Positions 40,201-52,051 are shown, counted from the first letter of the stretch. The stretch is DNA of 64,000 nt from Trypanosoma brucei gambiense DAL972 (GCF_000210295.1 NC_026738.1:1240001-1304000), one strand, 5' to 3'. Translations and numbers: made by a program. Notes: generated from the letters alone by a model not told the origin.

Positions 40201-43200
40201 CTATTGCATTGCTTGTTACTCTGTCCTTTCATGCGGTGAGAGGTGGATAATGCTACGCCTTACGGTGGGGTATCGCTGCTTCGGAAGTCTATTCTGTTGA
40301 TTGTTGTCGACGACTCAGCGAGTGGGCGTTTATTGTCGAAACATAAAGTGACTCTGCTGTCAGTGCTTCTGCTCGTGTATTTGCCGTTTCAGGTATGGTA
40401 ACAGGTGGAACTGACTGTCATATTCCCGCGTCAGGGGAACAAGCTGTAACTTCGCGTTCGGGTGCTGTATTCCATGTTTTAGTTGTCGTAACATGTTTGT
40501 ATATGCTTGTATATGTTACGTGTTCATCATTCAGGTTTCGTCTCCAACCATCGGTTGCTGTCTAGGGGTCGCATCTCCGCTTTACCCAACAACTCTCTAT
40601 TGTTCGGTAGCAAAGAGTGGACTGGGATGGTCTTCGTGAGCGGGCTGTTAATTGTTTAGGCACGCCTCGAAGTTACAGCAGATGAGATAGTGAGATTAGG
40701 TGTGTGTGCCGTGTCTTACTGATGTGTGCAAGGGATTTGTGCTAAACAAAAAAATATATGTACTAATTCAGGTAATATTACCTTCTCGAGCATTGTGATT
40801 TGGGTGAGATTGCTGCGGATGAATTTGTCGTCGCACTTTACTTGGAGGAGTTTCCGGAAACTGTCTGTTCCAAAGTTGTTTTCTCTGCAGTAAGAGGTGG
40901 AGGATCCTGATACCTACAGGTCCAATGCGGCTGTTCAGAACATTTGTAGCCCAATGGGCTTCGTCCAACAATACAGTGTAGAAACGAATAGCATGTTGTC
41001 CCTCCATCTGGTCAACACGAAAGCCATACCCAGCGTTTCTGCCTCGGTGCTGAGATAGTGCGGTCATGCGTTACGCAATATGAGATATGCCCGTTTTTAA
41101 AATTATGAATGTCCTCGATAAGGTAATCACTCGATTGTATCGCACGTGTGGCCGCTGGCGATGGATGCCAAGATTCCCTACTGGACCTTCAAATAGTAAT
41201 ATAAGAAGCCCACTGGACCATATTGGGGGCAACGAAGATATCTTGTATCAGGGAGGATATGGGTTTGTTAACACGCGCGATTTCACAATCCTTCTACCAA
41301 ACCGAGGCGTCGTGAAGCTGATTTCCCCAAACAACAGTGGATGATGTTCAACTTGAAGCCCTCTGTCTCATTACCGCTACCTGTGCTCAATGAGCGGTGT
41401 CATCTGTGCTGTGGCTATGTTACCTGTGTAATCATACCACCTGATGGTACGGAGTTCGTACGCACATCCTCATGCTGGATGTACCTGTTGGTATTGGAAC
41501 GTTTTTGTGACAAATGCAGGGGGGGGGGCTTGCTAAACCTCTATATGATCTCCCTCTCCATGTTACGGGATATTTTTAGATTAATGATACATGAAAAGTG
41601 AGGTAAGAGCCTTTGGAGTTCATAACAAATCGTTTCTTTCAAAGTTCCAATACTACTTAATTGCATTCCGTAAAAATAAAAATTCGTTTTTCATATAAAC
41701 TATTAGGTTTTAGTGTGTGGGTGTGTATGGGGAGAGCGAAGCATTTTGTGTAGCGACTTTAAGAAAAACTTCAGGTAAATGGGCATACAGTATGTTGGAA
41801 AGAGAATATCGGCCTTCGAAAAGGCGCTTCAATAGTGTTAGTTCTTTCACTCACCTTTTCCTTTGTTGGTAGAACTGGTGATTCCAAGTTGAATAGTTGT
41901 AGACGGGTGTTTGAAGTGTATTTACATATTCCCTTTGGAGTTTCTGTGGGTGTGTGAGGTTTCTGGCATTCCGAAGCCACACATTAGGTGGTTAATTACG
42001 TTAAAGCAGCATCTGGCCGATGCGATTGTCCACCACAGAAAATCTATGGTGTAATGTGGTGGTGGAGTGTTGGCTGCTAGACGGCGTTTCGGCCTTTGTT
42101 TGATGTTTGCAACCTCGTTGGTGTGGGAAAGGGCGTGTGAGTGACACATATCCCTTGAATTATATATTTTTTGCCGTCCGCATTATCTCCGCTACGCGTT
42201 GCATGCACACCCGTGTGGTGTTTATTTTTTTTTTTTATGTTGTGTTGTATAATAATGGTGGTTTCTGACGAGTTTGTTGTTTGTAGTGTGACCCTTAATT
42301 TTTCTTAGATCACGATTTTTTGACAACATTCCGAAGAACAATTACTCCCTTACCGCACATACTTCATTACTGATTGAATCCACTCCAAGCTATCAAAACG
42401 ATACGCAAATATGTGTGTGGAATTTGTTTTGTGTGTTGTGGCTTTCTGCGGTGTCAGGTTCACAGGTTTCTAAAACTTCGCTCGTGGGAGCGTTGCGTCG
42501 TCAGAAAGTTCGCATTGATCCAAGTGAAGTGTGTGGTTTTGTTGATGATATGTAGGTTGTATTTTTGGCTCTAACAAATACTACCTTTCATTTTTGTTAG
42601 GTATTCGTTCGGCCAATTAATCGACGATGCTATTGCAGTCTGTAACTCACACCCACTTCTTTACCCCTAGTTGCATTTAAGAGCCCAGTGCTTGTAGACC
42701 AGACAACAGGCCCCATTTTGACGAGAAACAAGTCGCTAGTGATTTTTTTTTTGTGTGTGGGGCCACCCGTGAATTTTGGAAGAGAGAATAGTTAATGCCT
42801 CACTGTTAAAGTCGGTTCTGTTGCATTCTGGAGCAGCCCTGTTTTGTCAATTCTTCCATTTACTTCCTGCAGTTATCTTTTTTGTCTGTTCAATTATCTG
42901 ACAGTGCTGTTCGTTCACGGTCCTTCAATATATAAATATATATATGAAGTAACATACTTTTGAGGATGTACTTTGCTGCTTCGAATCATCTGCATGTTGG
43001 GCATGCTTTTTCACGTGTTCTCTATTTCGTTTGTGGAGGAACGAAACTACCTTTTCCTCTTTAGCAGCACAGTTCAAAGCCAAGTGAGAAAATACGCATT
43101 AAAATACAAAACCCATTAGAAAGCAGATGACAACGAAAACTACACCTTCGTGCCTCTGCTGATGGTCACATTATTCTTCACATTTGCTGATAGTTCAATT

Positions 43201-43824
43201 TTATTATTGTGGTGTGATTGCAGGTCTAGCACCCCTTCAAGCCATTTTATGAGTGATTACACGGAAAAAAAAACATTACTAACAATAAATTGAGGGGAAA
43301 ACCTGTGTATGCCGTACCCTTCAGTGACTGTACCATCCACTCTTGATTTGGTCGTGTAGTGGGTATAAAAAGAGTATTTATGACTAATTTCCACTCAACG
43401 TATTTCTTGGGGGGTTAAATTTATGTTTTTTCTTTGGACTGTATTTGTGGCTTCTCGTTAATCTTTATTTTTAGCAGAGGACGCAACGAGAACTTTGTCT
43501 GGTTCGGAAGAAGATGTTTTTCTCCTACTTGTGGCTGTGCTTTTTGAGATATTGAAGTTTTTTCTTTTCAAAGATTGAGATGAGGAAATTTATTGCAAAC
43601 AATGTTTAACATTCTGAAAGGTTATTTTGTTCATCTTTCCGGGAAGGGGAAGAGTGATTTTGGCCCTTAATCGGCCGTGCTTGTGCTCCCAATGGGCGGA
43701 TGATAGCGAAAATAAGAGACTTATGTTAAGAAATCATGAGAGGTGGTTCGAAGAAGAAGTTGAAAGTGACTAACTCATTTAAACGATGGAGCTGCTACAC
43801 ATCCTCTCATATCATGTTTTGTAG
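40201..43824. other. T+G-rich non-coding part of the strand-switch region
   Basis: No convincing gene in 3.6 kb. Several open frames of 60-100 codons exist on both strands, but none resembles a protein I know and none has clear splice signals. The plus strand is markedly rich in G and T from about 41.7 kb on. Confidence 0.5.
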
Positions 43825-44124
43825 ATGTCAGAGGGTGCATGTTACTTGATAGAACGTGCATGCACTGAAGCCTTTAAGCTTCTGTTTGAGGCATCGGAGA
43901 ACGGCGTGGTTATAGGATCCTCTGTAATTCGCGGGGTACCAGTAACAAAAAAGTTCGGTTCCATTGCCTCAAGCTTGTTACATACAATACTCGAATACCA
44001 TTTCAAGGAAGTAAATGCCTCACTTGTCAAAATGTACTTCGTGTTGAACCTTTTCCCTTTCCCCTTGGTGGATGCTTGTTCATCGAAAGGGATATCGCGG
44101 GACGTATGCTTGACTTTATGTTAG
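43825..44124 (+). CDS. Possible small gene at the start of the rightward unit (99 aa)
   Basis: A 99-codon frame starts with ATG directly after TTTTGTAG, which could serve as a splice acceptor. The protein begins MSEGACYLIERACTEAFKLL and continues with a mixed, non-repetitive composition until a hydrophobic, Cys-containing C-terminus. I recognise no family. The frame precedes the adenylate cyclase on the same strand by about 370 bp. It could equally be a chance frame in the strand-switch region, or a fragment of a decayed gene. Confidence 0.3.
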   Translation: MSEGACYLIERACTEAFKLLFEASENGVVIGSSVIRGVPVTKKFGSIASSLLHTILEYHFKEVNASLVKMYFVLNLFPFPLVDACSSKGISRDVCLTLC

Positions 44125-44271
44125 TTTGTGCGGTGTACGGAAATATCTAATATGGAATATGTCGCCCTATTTGGCATTGTTCCCATTGTTATTTTGTTTA
44201 CACGGTTGCGCATTTTGTCTGAATCCTTGTCAACCTTAGTACTGTATTTTCCTTTAGTTCCTGCAGCAACA

Positions 44272-44273
<2 letters not shown>

Positions 44274-44343
<70 letters not shown>
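44274..44343. repeat. (TG)35 microsatellite
   Basis: About 70 bp of uninterrupted TG repeat lie about 150 bp upstream of the first solid plus-strand gene, at the edge of the divergent strand-switch region. Confidence 0.97.
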
Positions 44344-44344
<1 letters not shown>

Positions 44345-44492
44345 CATTGATTCATTATGGTACACTGTGTGTTGGTTGAGCATTCTTCATTTTAGTTGGT
44401 GTCTGCGTTTTGTTTGGGATTGTTTACTTTGTTCTTTGTAGGACGTTTAGTTTACCTGTTTCACTAGCAGTATCGGCCAAAGTTTCCAAATT

Positions 44493-47400
44493 ATGATTTC
44501 CATTCATCAGTCGATTCTCTTCGGTCGCGATGTTTCACGGGTCCGCATGGAGAATAGTCCCGTGCCGTGTATCAACCAGTTTCGCTGCCGCCTTACCATG
44601 TCATCGTTGTCGCTACTTTTGGTGTTTCTTGTGGTGGTTATGCCGCCGGTGGAAGCTTTGGATAATATAACGGTAAAGGTTTACTCACTTCTGTATCACC
44701 CTTTTGTTGGGAGGAGACTAATCGATTCTATGAATGCCGGTTTCAACGCGTCAATGGCAGCCCGTCAATGGACCGTTGCCCCAGGCATCAATGTTGAAGT
44801 TATCCACCCTGCATCGTATAGAATTCCGGGTCCGAGGTTCTTGCAGAGGGCAATAAATGATAACAAGGATGAATTCTTTGTTGTGGTGGGACCGATGGGT
44901 GACGGTCAGTTGGCTGCCTCTCGTCCACTCTTGCAGAAGGAAAATTTGGTTGCATTTGCTCCATCCACTGGGGCAAGCTCTGTGCGCGGTTGGAGTCCCA
45001 ACATCTACTTCCTGCGTGTGTCACCCACTGTCGAGCTTATTGCATTGATGCGTTTTGCTGTAACTCACCTGCGTTTACTACGGATCGGCTTCATGTACCT
45101 GCAGGGTCTCACCTTTGGGGATAGTGAATATGAGGTGGCCATAAAACTAATGTCTCATTTGGGACGCGAGTTATGTGGTGTTTTCACAGTGGCAAGCTCG
45201 CATGGCAAAGGTGCAGCTGACTCCGATTTTGATGCCGTGTGGGACAAGTTCGTGGTGACCCGTCCACAGGGTGTGATCATGTTTGCTCCACCAGCAAAAG
45301 ATGTGGTAAAATTTGTAGTAAAGATGCTGAATGACAGTCGTACCCAAGACGCCTACTTTCTTGCTTCTTCGGTACTCGAATTGACAATTGCCTCTTGGAG
45401 CAGCGATATTGAGGCAGCCAATACAGCACTTGATCTCGGGCAGATTGTACTCTCGCGTACGAATCCGCTGGCGACGGACACACAATACCAAGCAATCAGG
45501 CGTTTTCAGGACGATGCGAGATCATACCTGAGTGCTAATCCGGGCGTAACTATCTTCAGCGGCACAGACGACTTCGAGCATCATTATGTGGATGGGAAGC
45601 TTATGGTGTATGGGTGGATCGTTGGTGAGGTGCTGTCACAGGCCCTGAGGAGTCGTGCCTGGATTAAGGACAGGGAGACCTTCAAGAAGTCTCTGTATAG
45701 TCAACGTCGGCACGTCGTCGATGAGCTTGTGTTTGGTGACTTTGGTGGTGAGTGTGAGGGTACAGCAGGTGAGCGCGGTGCTGTGTGTAACTGTAATCAG
45801 GGAGGAAACGTAGTGTACATCAACGTTGCTAGGAGGGATAATGTCTTGGAGGTGATACATGATGGACAGGTAGTTGTCGATTCATCACTCTGTTACCACG
45901 ACGAGGTTCGGTTGCATTCCCCTGTAAATGGTTTATTGGTATTCATGCAGGATGATCCGGTTGCGCAAAATGCGGCTGAAGAAATATATGATGGCGCCAT
46001 TCCTCTCACTGGTGATGGCCGTCTGGGGCAAACTGATCGTTTTTTCTTACATATGCTGACATCAGAAACGGCTGAAGCATCCTCAGAGTTAGAGTCAGAA
46101 TTGGACACCAGGGCAGTGACGGCTGTGTTTGGAGTTGCCGGTGATGCTATGCTATCCCTACAAACTACTGCTTTCATTGACCCCATCTCTCTCCTCCCGG
46201 GGTTACCTCATAGAGGGAGGAAAGTTATTTACCTATCTCCGACACTGGAGCAGCAGCTATTCGCGCTGGTAAAATATTTTGTCGGGTCAGGTTCTACGGT
46301 AGTGCACGCTGTCGTCTGCCGTGGTGATGTGGTTTCGATTGAAGGATTGCTTTATCTGATGTTGATGACTTTTGGCGGGCACATGGGAACAGTGGTAGGG
46401 CCTGATAGCAGTACAAATCTGGAAGGTTCGATGCCAGAAACCGGTGATGTGCTTGTCATAGGCCTGTCCAAGGACGACGTTGCCGTGGTAGCGTCTCACC
46501 TGGATCGTAACCCGGGTGTTCGTGTCGCTGTCCTGTTCTTTGACATAGCCCTACTATACACTGAGTTTGTCAAAACTTTCAAGAGCAGTTCAAGCGGTGG
46601 TCGGCTTCTTTTTGCAACGAGTCTGCCTCACTGGGCGGAGGCTAACTCGACTTCGGTTACTGTACAGAAGTTTCACGCGGCAGTGCCTGATTCGCCACGG
46701 TGGACACCTTTGTCACTGCTTGGTTTCGCGACCGGAAGATTCATTCAAACGCTGCTCTTTCATATGGACAAAGTGACACCGGATTCTATAATCAATGCAA
46801 TATATACTCTCTCGGTTGTAAACAGCGACGACATGCGGTATGGTCCGTTCGTGGAGGAGCGATGCCCTTCAACCAAAGATGCGCCGGAGGGCGGCGACCA
46901 CTTCTGTGGTAAGAATTATGGTGCGAGGCGACTTTCTGTGTGGTCGATGGACCGTGCGCTGAACGCTTCGGTGGCACCGCTGACATCGGGCGCAACGCCG
47001 TCTTTGGTGTACATAGACCCGTATTCGAAGGTGTTGTCAGGCGGCCGACTTGCCGGTGTCATCGTTGGAGTTCTTTTCATTTTACTGTTGCTTGTTGCTC
47101 TTTTGCTAGTGCTTCTTTGTCTGCGCCGCAGCGCACGCGACAATGACAGCGCGCCCAAGGAGCCAGCGGACCCTGTGACGCTAATTTTTACAGATGTAGA
47201 AAGCAGTACTGCACAATGGGCAGCACATCCCGAGCTGATGCCCGATGCTGTGGCCGCGCATCACCGTTTGATTCGCTCGCTGATCACCCACTACAGGTGT
47301 TATGAAGTGAAGACGGTTGGGGACTCATTCATGATCGCGTGCAAGAGTGCATTTGCCGCATCGAGTCTTGCCCAGGGCCTGCAGCAACGATTTTTGTCTG

Positions 47401-48224
47401 CAGACTGGGGAACCAGTGCCTTCGACGAGTCCTATCGTGAGTTTGAGCAGCAGCGTGCAGATGACGACAATGAATACAAACCGCCGTCCGCGCGCCTCGA
47501 CCCCGAAGTGTACCGGTCTCTCTGGAAAGGCCTACGCGTACGTATCGGGATACACACCGGACTGTGCGAAATCCGACAAGATGAAGTGACGAAGGGCTAC
47601 GACTACTACGGGAAGGTGACAGACATGGCCGCGCGAACGGAGAGCGTTGCGAACGGTGGCCAGGTAGTACTGACGCAAGCAACGTACTTTGCACTGAGCA
47701 CAGCAGAGCGTGAACAGTTCGATGTGGTCTCTCTTGGCCGCATACCACTTGCTGGTGCGCCCCAACCTATGGAAGTATACCAGTTGAACGCGGTGCCTGG
47801 CCGTACCTTCGCTGCTCTTCGCCTTGACCGCGAGTTTGGCGACGACTTTGAAGATAGAATGAGTACCTCCACTGGAGACTCGAGTTCTCTCCGTAGCGGG
47901 ATGAATGGAACAACGCAGATGATTGCAAGTTGCCTGCAGGCTGTGCTAGGCACTTTCACTGCAGCACAGCGACAGAAACTGCTGGTGCCTTTGTGCGAAC
48001 GGTGGCGTGTCACGCTTCCCAGGACCGCACAGCTAACATGGGACGAGGGCTTTTGTGAAGATGTGATTCGTCGGATTTCAGTCAAGGTCGGTCGTGTCGT
48101 TGACCTCTGTGCAAACAGCGGTGGTGAGCGTACCGTCAGTACGCTGAGAAGTGCGTCTGTGATTATAATGTCGAACCGGCTTCGGGAATTTGAGGCAGAG
48201 GCAACCCAGAGCCCTGAAGCTTAG
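44493..48224 (+). CDS. GRESAG4: Receptor-type adenylate cyclase, GRESAG4/ESAG4 family (1243 aa)
   Basis: This is a trypanosome surface receptor cyclase. An N-terminal signal anchor (SLSLLLVFLVVVMPPVEA, about 38-55) is followed by a roughly 800-residue ectodomain of periplasmic-binding-protein type. A single membrane segment (VIVGVLFILLLLVALLLVLL, about 855-878) follows, then the cytoplasmic class III cyclase domain (about 894-1090). Metal aspartates are present in FTDVESST and TVGDSFMI, and GLRVRIGIHTG and YDYYGKVTDMAARTESVANG complete the active-site strands, so it should make cAMP. Dimerisation is required in this family. The frame is intact. The ATG at 44493 gives an N-terminal stretch of about 36 residues before the hydrophobic segment; ATGs at about residues 19 and 36 are alternatives. 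It is the first solid gene of the rightward polycistron. It is isolated rather than part of a subtelomeric cluster. Confidence 0.95.
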   Translation: MISIHQSILFGRDVSRVRMENSPVPCINQFRCRLTMSSLSLLLVFLVVVMPPVEALDNITVKVYSLLYHPFVGRRLIDSMNAGFNASMAARQWTVAPGINVEVIHPASYRIPGPRFLQRAINDNKDEFFVVVGPMGDGQLAASRPLLQKENLVAFAPSTGASSVRGWSPNIYFLRVSPTVELIALMRFAVTHLRLLRIGFMYLQGLTFGDSEYEVAIKLMSHLGRELCGVFTVASSHGKGAADSDFDAVWDKFVVTRPQGVIMFAPPAKDVVKFVVKMLNDSRTQDAYFLASSVLELTIASWSSDIEAANTALDLGQIVLSRTNPLATDTQYQAIRRFQDDARSYLSANPGVTIFSGTDDFEHHYVDGKLMVYGWIVGEVLSQALRSRAWIKDRETFKKSLYSQRRHVVDELVFGDFGGECEGTAGERGAVCNCNQGGNVVYINVARRDNVLEVIHDGQVVVDSSLCYHDEVRLHSPVNGLLVFMQDDPVAQNAAEEIYDGAIPLTGDGRLGQTDRFFLHMLTSETAEASSELESELDTRAVTAVFGVAGDAMLSLQTTAFIDPISLLPGLPHRGRKVIYLSPTLEQQLFALVKYFVGSGSTVVHAVVCRGDVVSIEGLLYLMLMTFGGHMGTVVGPDSSTNLEGSMPETGDVLVIGLSKDDVAVVASHLDRNPGVRVAVLFFDIALLYTEFVKTFKSSSSGGRLLFATSLPHWAEANSTSVTVQKFHAAVPDSPRWTPLSLLGFATGRFIQTLLFHMDKVTPDSIINAIYTLSVVNSDDMRYGPFVEERCPSTKDAPEGGDHFCGKNYGARRLSVWSMDRALNASVAPLTSGATPSLVYIDPYSKVLSGGRLAGVIVGVLFILLLLVALLLVLLCLRRSARDNDSAPKEPADPVTLIFTDVESSTAQWAAHPELMPDAVAAHHRLIRSLITHYRCYEVKTVGDSFMIACKSAFAASSLAQGLQQRFLSADWGTSAFDESYREFEQQRADDDNEYKPPSARLDPEVYRSLWKGLRVRIGIHTGLCEIRQDEVTKGYDYYGKVTDMAARTESVANGGQVVLTQATYFALSTAEREQFDVVSLGRIPLAGAPQPMEVYQLNAVPGRTFAALRLDREFGDDFEDRMSTSTGDSSSLRSGMNGTTQMIASCLQAVLGTFTAAQRQKLLVPLCERWRVTLPRTAQLTWDEGFCEDVIRRISVKVGRVVDLCANSGGERTVSTLRSASVIIMSNRLREFEAEATQSPEA

Positions 48225-50500
48225 CGAAATAATACACACTGCAGTTTTCTTTGTCTCACTTGGTTTTCCACTTTTCGTGTATATACACATAGCTTATTAC
48301 ATTCGCAATGCGCAATAGTTGACTAGTTGTTTCATCTACAATTTGTATACTCATACCTTAAACGGGGGCAGGGACATGTACCCGCCTCTTCTTGATTTCT
48401 TATTAACTGATTCACTTCTTTTCTGTCTATTTTATTTTTGACGTGGCAATGAGCAAATGTGTCTAGTCCCGTTCCTTCTTCCTTTCTTTTTTTTCGTGAA
48501 GAATGCTGAAGCGGCAAGCAACCTCCTCAGGGTATTTGCTGGTTTTCGGTTCTGTTCTTCCGTAATCGTTTTCCCTCTCTATCCGCTGTGGCATGTTTAC
48601 TGGGAAGATGTTCAACTCCATTCTCTAACGTTCCCCCGTCGCCACCGCTTCTCATCTACCTTTGATTTTTTTATTTTTTGGAGCAGGTGTTGCTAATAGT
48701 ATGCGTGTTCGAGATCCATCATTATTATTGTTATTATCATCACTGCTTTGTTGATTCCTGTTTGTAATCCCACTGCATTGTGACGCAATATCTCCAACTG
48801 AACCTTTGCAAGTGTCCATGCGACACCGTCGTGTTTGCTTCTGCATCCGACTGTTTTATCTCACCTGTTACTCCTTTCTTTCTTTTGAGGTTGTCAGTTA
48901 TTAGTGAGGCGATGCCGCTCGTGGCCGTTGTAGCGTTGTTTTTTTTTCCTATGCCGCATGTGCCTCCATAACGTCCCTAGTGGTTCAAAGGTACGGTAAA
49001 CTGATCCTGTCCATCAGAGGAGAGGAGAGAGCGAGGTGTGGTTGCTGCTTGAACCGCTGCACATGAATTACCAGTGAGGCGCATAAATATCGGGGTGATG
49101 ACACTCCGTGTTGCGTGTGCATATGCCACTTTTGTTGGCTTCTGCTTGCGTGAACTCACAAGGAACCGCTGCTGGTTTCATCCCGGTTGTGGCGTCTGGT
49201 GTGTTACCTCCTCCTTTTTTTTATTTTTGCAGGGGGGCGGGTGCCACTACACGGCAACTCTCGTCCATTGGTCTGTAGTTGTGTGATTTTATTTGATATT
49301 CGCTGCGGTTGTGGTGCTGTCAGCACTGCTATTGGCAGGTAACAAAACGTTAGGTGCGCATACTTCCTCTGTGAGATCAAAAAGATGTTTACTACAGTAT
49401 TTTGAACTTTGGGGGAGTGGGGAGAGGTACGTAAGGCAAATAAAAGAAAAGTGAGTTATTGGTAATTTAAGTCTCGTTGGTCCAATGTGTTGGGGTTCTC
49501 AGTTTATCTCTTTCTGTGGTATCTAGGTGTTAATAACAACAGAAGAGGGTTATCAAGAAAACAGGCTGACGTCACCACTATGAACACTCCCTTCACTTTA
49601 ATGCAGGCACTGCATGGAAAGGTTAAAAGTATGGAGGGAATTTGTTTATTAATCCCGCTGTGCTGTGTTGGTGGATGAATTGTGAAAAACATTATGCGTC
49701 TTCTTACCTTTTTTTGCTGACTCTCACACTTCCGTGGCCAGCAGTACATACGCTGTTGCCCATGCGACTTGTTTGCTGTCGCTTGCCCATGTCACGAACG
49801 AAAGCTTAGGAGCTTTAGTCAATTCTTCGTCTGTCCAATTTACCATATGAAGGTGGAAGGCAAGTGCCAGTGATCTCATATGGTTTGTCGGAGTGTTCGA
49901 TGGTTTGTTGTGTTGATTAAGTATATTTCCCTCTGTCTATGCTGGAGAACCGTATGGCGGATGCCACTTCTTTCAATATTTGCAAATTGGTATAGCTCTT
50001 ACTAAACTAACATGGAAAGCATGTTTTAAATATCGTAGAATAGTGCTTGTATACTTCTTTCTGGCGCTCGCTTTTCTCCCTACCATTTCACTTGGGCCGA
50101 TAATATTTAGGGTGGAGCTTGCTGTTTTTTCTACCGTTTCTTCTCTCCTGTGGTCCGCTGTACAGTTTACACATGTATTCATCGGAAACGGTGCACTCTT
50201 GCGCCCGCGAAGGCAACCAACTGGCTGCAATGCTTTTAATTCGAGGGAAAAAATAACTCTGTTCATTTTTCGCAACGGTAAAAGTGCCTTCTTCTTCCTT
50301 ACTTTTCATGACTTTAAAAAGCACATAGCAACCCCAAATACAATTCCTTCCGGAATTATTGTACTCATTACCATTATCATTATCATTGGTGTTTTCTCAA
50401 CTACACTGTGCTAAGAACAGTGGTAACGACGCATCTAACTGCTTAGGGGTCGTTTTACGCCGCTTTATTTTTATTTTTTAATCGCATTCATTTGCAAACA
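48225..50500. other. Intergenic region, no gene seen
   Basis: The 2.28 kb between the cyclase and guanine deaminase has no convincing gene. The longest plus-strand frame (about 49980-50414) starts with TTG and is a hydrophobic, low-complexity translation. It holds the cyclase 3' UTR and the pyrimidine tract before guanine deaminase (T-rich at about 50460-50480). Confidence 0.5.
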
Positions 50501-52051
50501 ATGCAAACCGCCGTGCCTGTGCGTTATTTCCTTGGGACTCTCATTGAGGCCCCTGCACGTGACACCTTAATTTTCGCTCCCCGCTCTCTTGTCTGCGTTG
50601 GTGCTGACGGCTGTATTACCGCTGTCCTCCAACCCAATGACATAAAAAATGAAAGCGGTGTGAGCGGCGGCGGTGGAAGTGGTTGTGGAGGGAAAAGCGA
50701 CAATGAAACATACGAGCAAACGCTTAAGGAAGCCCGGAGGTCCGGAGCACTCACAGTGCTGAAAGACCACCAATATCTTCTTCCAGGTCTTATTGATCTC
50801 CATGTGCATGCACCGCAGTGGCCCCAGCTTGGAAAGGCGCTTGATCGGCCGCTCGAAATATGGCTGCATGAGTATACTTTTCCACTCGAGGCGAAGTACG
50901 CCGACCTCGACTTTGCAGCCACATCATACAACTCCCTTGTTTCAACATTATTGGCACACGGAACTACGACGGCTGTGTACTTCGCTACAATCCACGTGGA
51001 TGCAAGTCTTTTGCTGGCACGCGTATGCCTCGAGAAAGGTCAGCGCGCCGTCGTTGGCCGCGTTGCAATGGATTTGGCATCGCAGTGCCCAGCTTATTAC
51101 CGGGATGCAAGCCCCCAGGAATCTATTGAACGCTCCGAAATTTTTATCAGGGCTGTCCGCAAGCTTCCCGGCAATGGCAATAGCAGTCCTCTTGTGCTCC
51201 CTGCTGTAGTCCCGAGATTTATTCCAACAAGCAGCGATGAGGCGCTTCAGGGTCTTGGTCGTCTGGTCGCCAAGTACGGCTGCCACGTGCAGTCACACGT
51301 GTCGGAGAGCGACTGGGAGCATCACCACGTGTTGGAGCGCTGTGGTAAACCAGACGCCTTCGCTCTGGATGATGCCGGCCTGCTGACGCGGCGCACGGTC
51401 CTCGCTCACGGAAATTTCCTCTCAGATGCGGATATGAAACTTTTGTGTTCTCGTGGTTCCGCGGTGGCGCACTGTCCGCTTTCGAACTTTTATTTTTCAG
51501 GTGCCGTTTTCCCGCTGCGTCGTGCTTTGGACTTCGGGCTGCGCGTCGGTCTCGGGACGGATATCTCCGGGGGACCTTCACCTGCAATTTGGGATGCCGC
51601 CCGTGATGCCTTAATGGCCGCTCGTGCACTTGAGAGTGGTGTTGACCCAACAACTTCAAAGGAGGAACGTGGTGGCCGGCGTCATGCCAATCCGGAGCAA
51701 AGCAAAGCGGAAGACTCAAACGGAAAAAAGGGGGAAAACCCGCGTGTTGGCGGTTCAGCTGCAGAGTCACGAGATTCAACTTCATGCCGCATCAATTCTG
51801 TGGAGGCCTTTTGGTTGGCGACAACACGTGGAGGTGAGGCTTTGGATCTTAAAGTTGGTCGGCTCGCCGCTGGATTTCACTTTGATGCAGTTGTTGTGGA
51901 TGTTTCCGTTCCCACTGGCGGTGTGCACATCTTTCAAGGTCTTGACGGACCCCGTGACATCTTTGACAAAATTGTCTACGGTGCGTCCGCAGCAAACGTT
52001 GTTCAGACATATGTGGCCGGCCGCTTGGTCCACGGGAGGGTAGAACTTTAG
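50501..52051 (+). CDS. GDA: Guanine deaminase (516 aa)
   Basis: This amidohydrolase would convert guanine to xanthine in purine salvage, which is important because trypanosomes cannot make purines. Zinc ligands are visible: HVHAPQWPQL (HxH), HVSESDWEHH, and GTDISGGPSPAIWDA with the aspartate. RTVLAHGNFL and VAHCPLSNFYFSG are also typical of the family. The N-terminus matches the usual FLGTLIEAP start. Two inserts stand out: a Gly/Ser-rich loop near residues 55-75 (GVSGGGGSGCGGKSDNE) and a charged linker at about 385-430, both probably disordered. The ATG at 50501 was chosen; three codons upstream the frame starts with TTG. The sequence ends GRLVHGRVEL and has no obvious glycosomal signal. Confidence 0.93.
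   Translation: MQTAVPVRYFLGTLIEAPARDTLIFAPRSLVCVGADGCITAVLQPNDIKNESGVSGGGGSGCGGKSDNETYEQTLKEARRSGALTVLKDHQYLLPGLIDLHVHAPQWPQLGKALDRPLEIWLHEYTFPLEAKYADLDFAATSYNSLVSTLLAHGTTTAVYFATIHVDASLLLARVCLEKGQRAVVGRVAMDLASQCPAYYRDASPQESIERSEIFIRAVRKLPGNGNSSPLVLPAVVPRFIPTSSDEALQGLGRLVAKYGCHVQSHVSESDWEHHHVLERCGKPDAFALDDAGLLTRRTVLAHGNFLSDADMKLLCSRGSAVAHCPLSNFYFSGAVFPLRRALDFGLRVGLGTDISGGPSPAIWDAARDALMAARALESGVDPTTSKEERGGRRHANPEQSKAEDSNGKKGENPRVGGSAAESRDSTSCRINSVEAFWLATTRGGEALDLKVGRLAAGFHFDAVVVDVSVPTGGVHIFQGLDGPRDIFDKIVYGASAANVVQTYVAGRLVHGRVEL

Larger units (their letters stand above)
34890..44492. promoter_or_regulatory. Divergent strand-switch region, probable bidirectional Pol II initiation zone
   Basis: All supported genes below 34890 are on the minus strand and all above 44492 are on the plus strand, so transcription must diverge from here. 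In trypanosomes such regions carry dispersed RNA polymerase II initiation rather than a boxed promoter. Base composition agrees. From about 41.7 to 44.4 kb the plus strand is rich in G and T, ending in a (TG)35 tract, while 35.0-36.2 kb is rich in A and C, which is G/T on the leftward strand. GT-rich DNA is reported to favour H2A.Z deposition and initiation in T. brucei. A retroposon relic occupies the middle. Exact initiation points cannot be read from sequence. Confidence 0.75.

Noticed and set aside
44274..44343. TG tract as a telomeric or centromeric repeat
   Set aside because: It is a simple dinucleotide run, neither the TTAGGG telomere repeat nor a longer satellite.
49980..50414. 144-codon plus-strand frame before guanine deaminase
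   Set aside because: It starts with TTG and translates to a hydrophobic, Ile-rich low-complexity tail; no family recognised.
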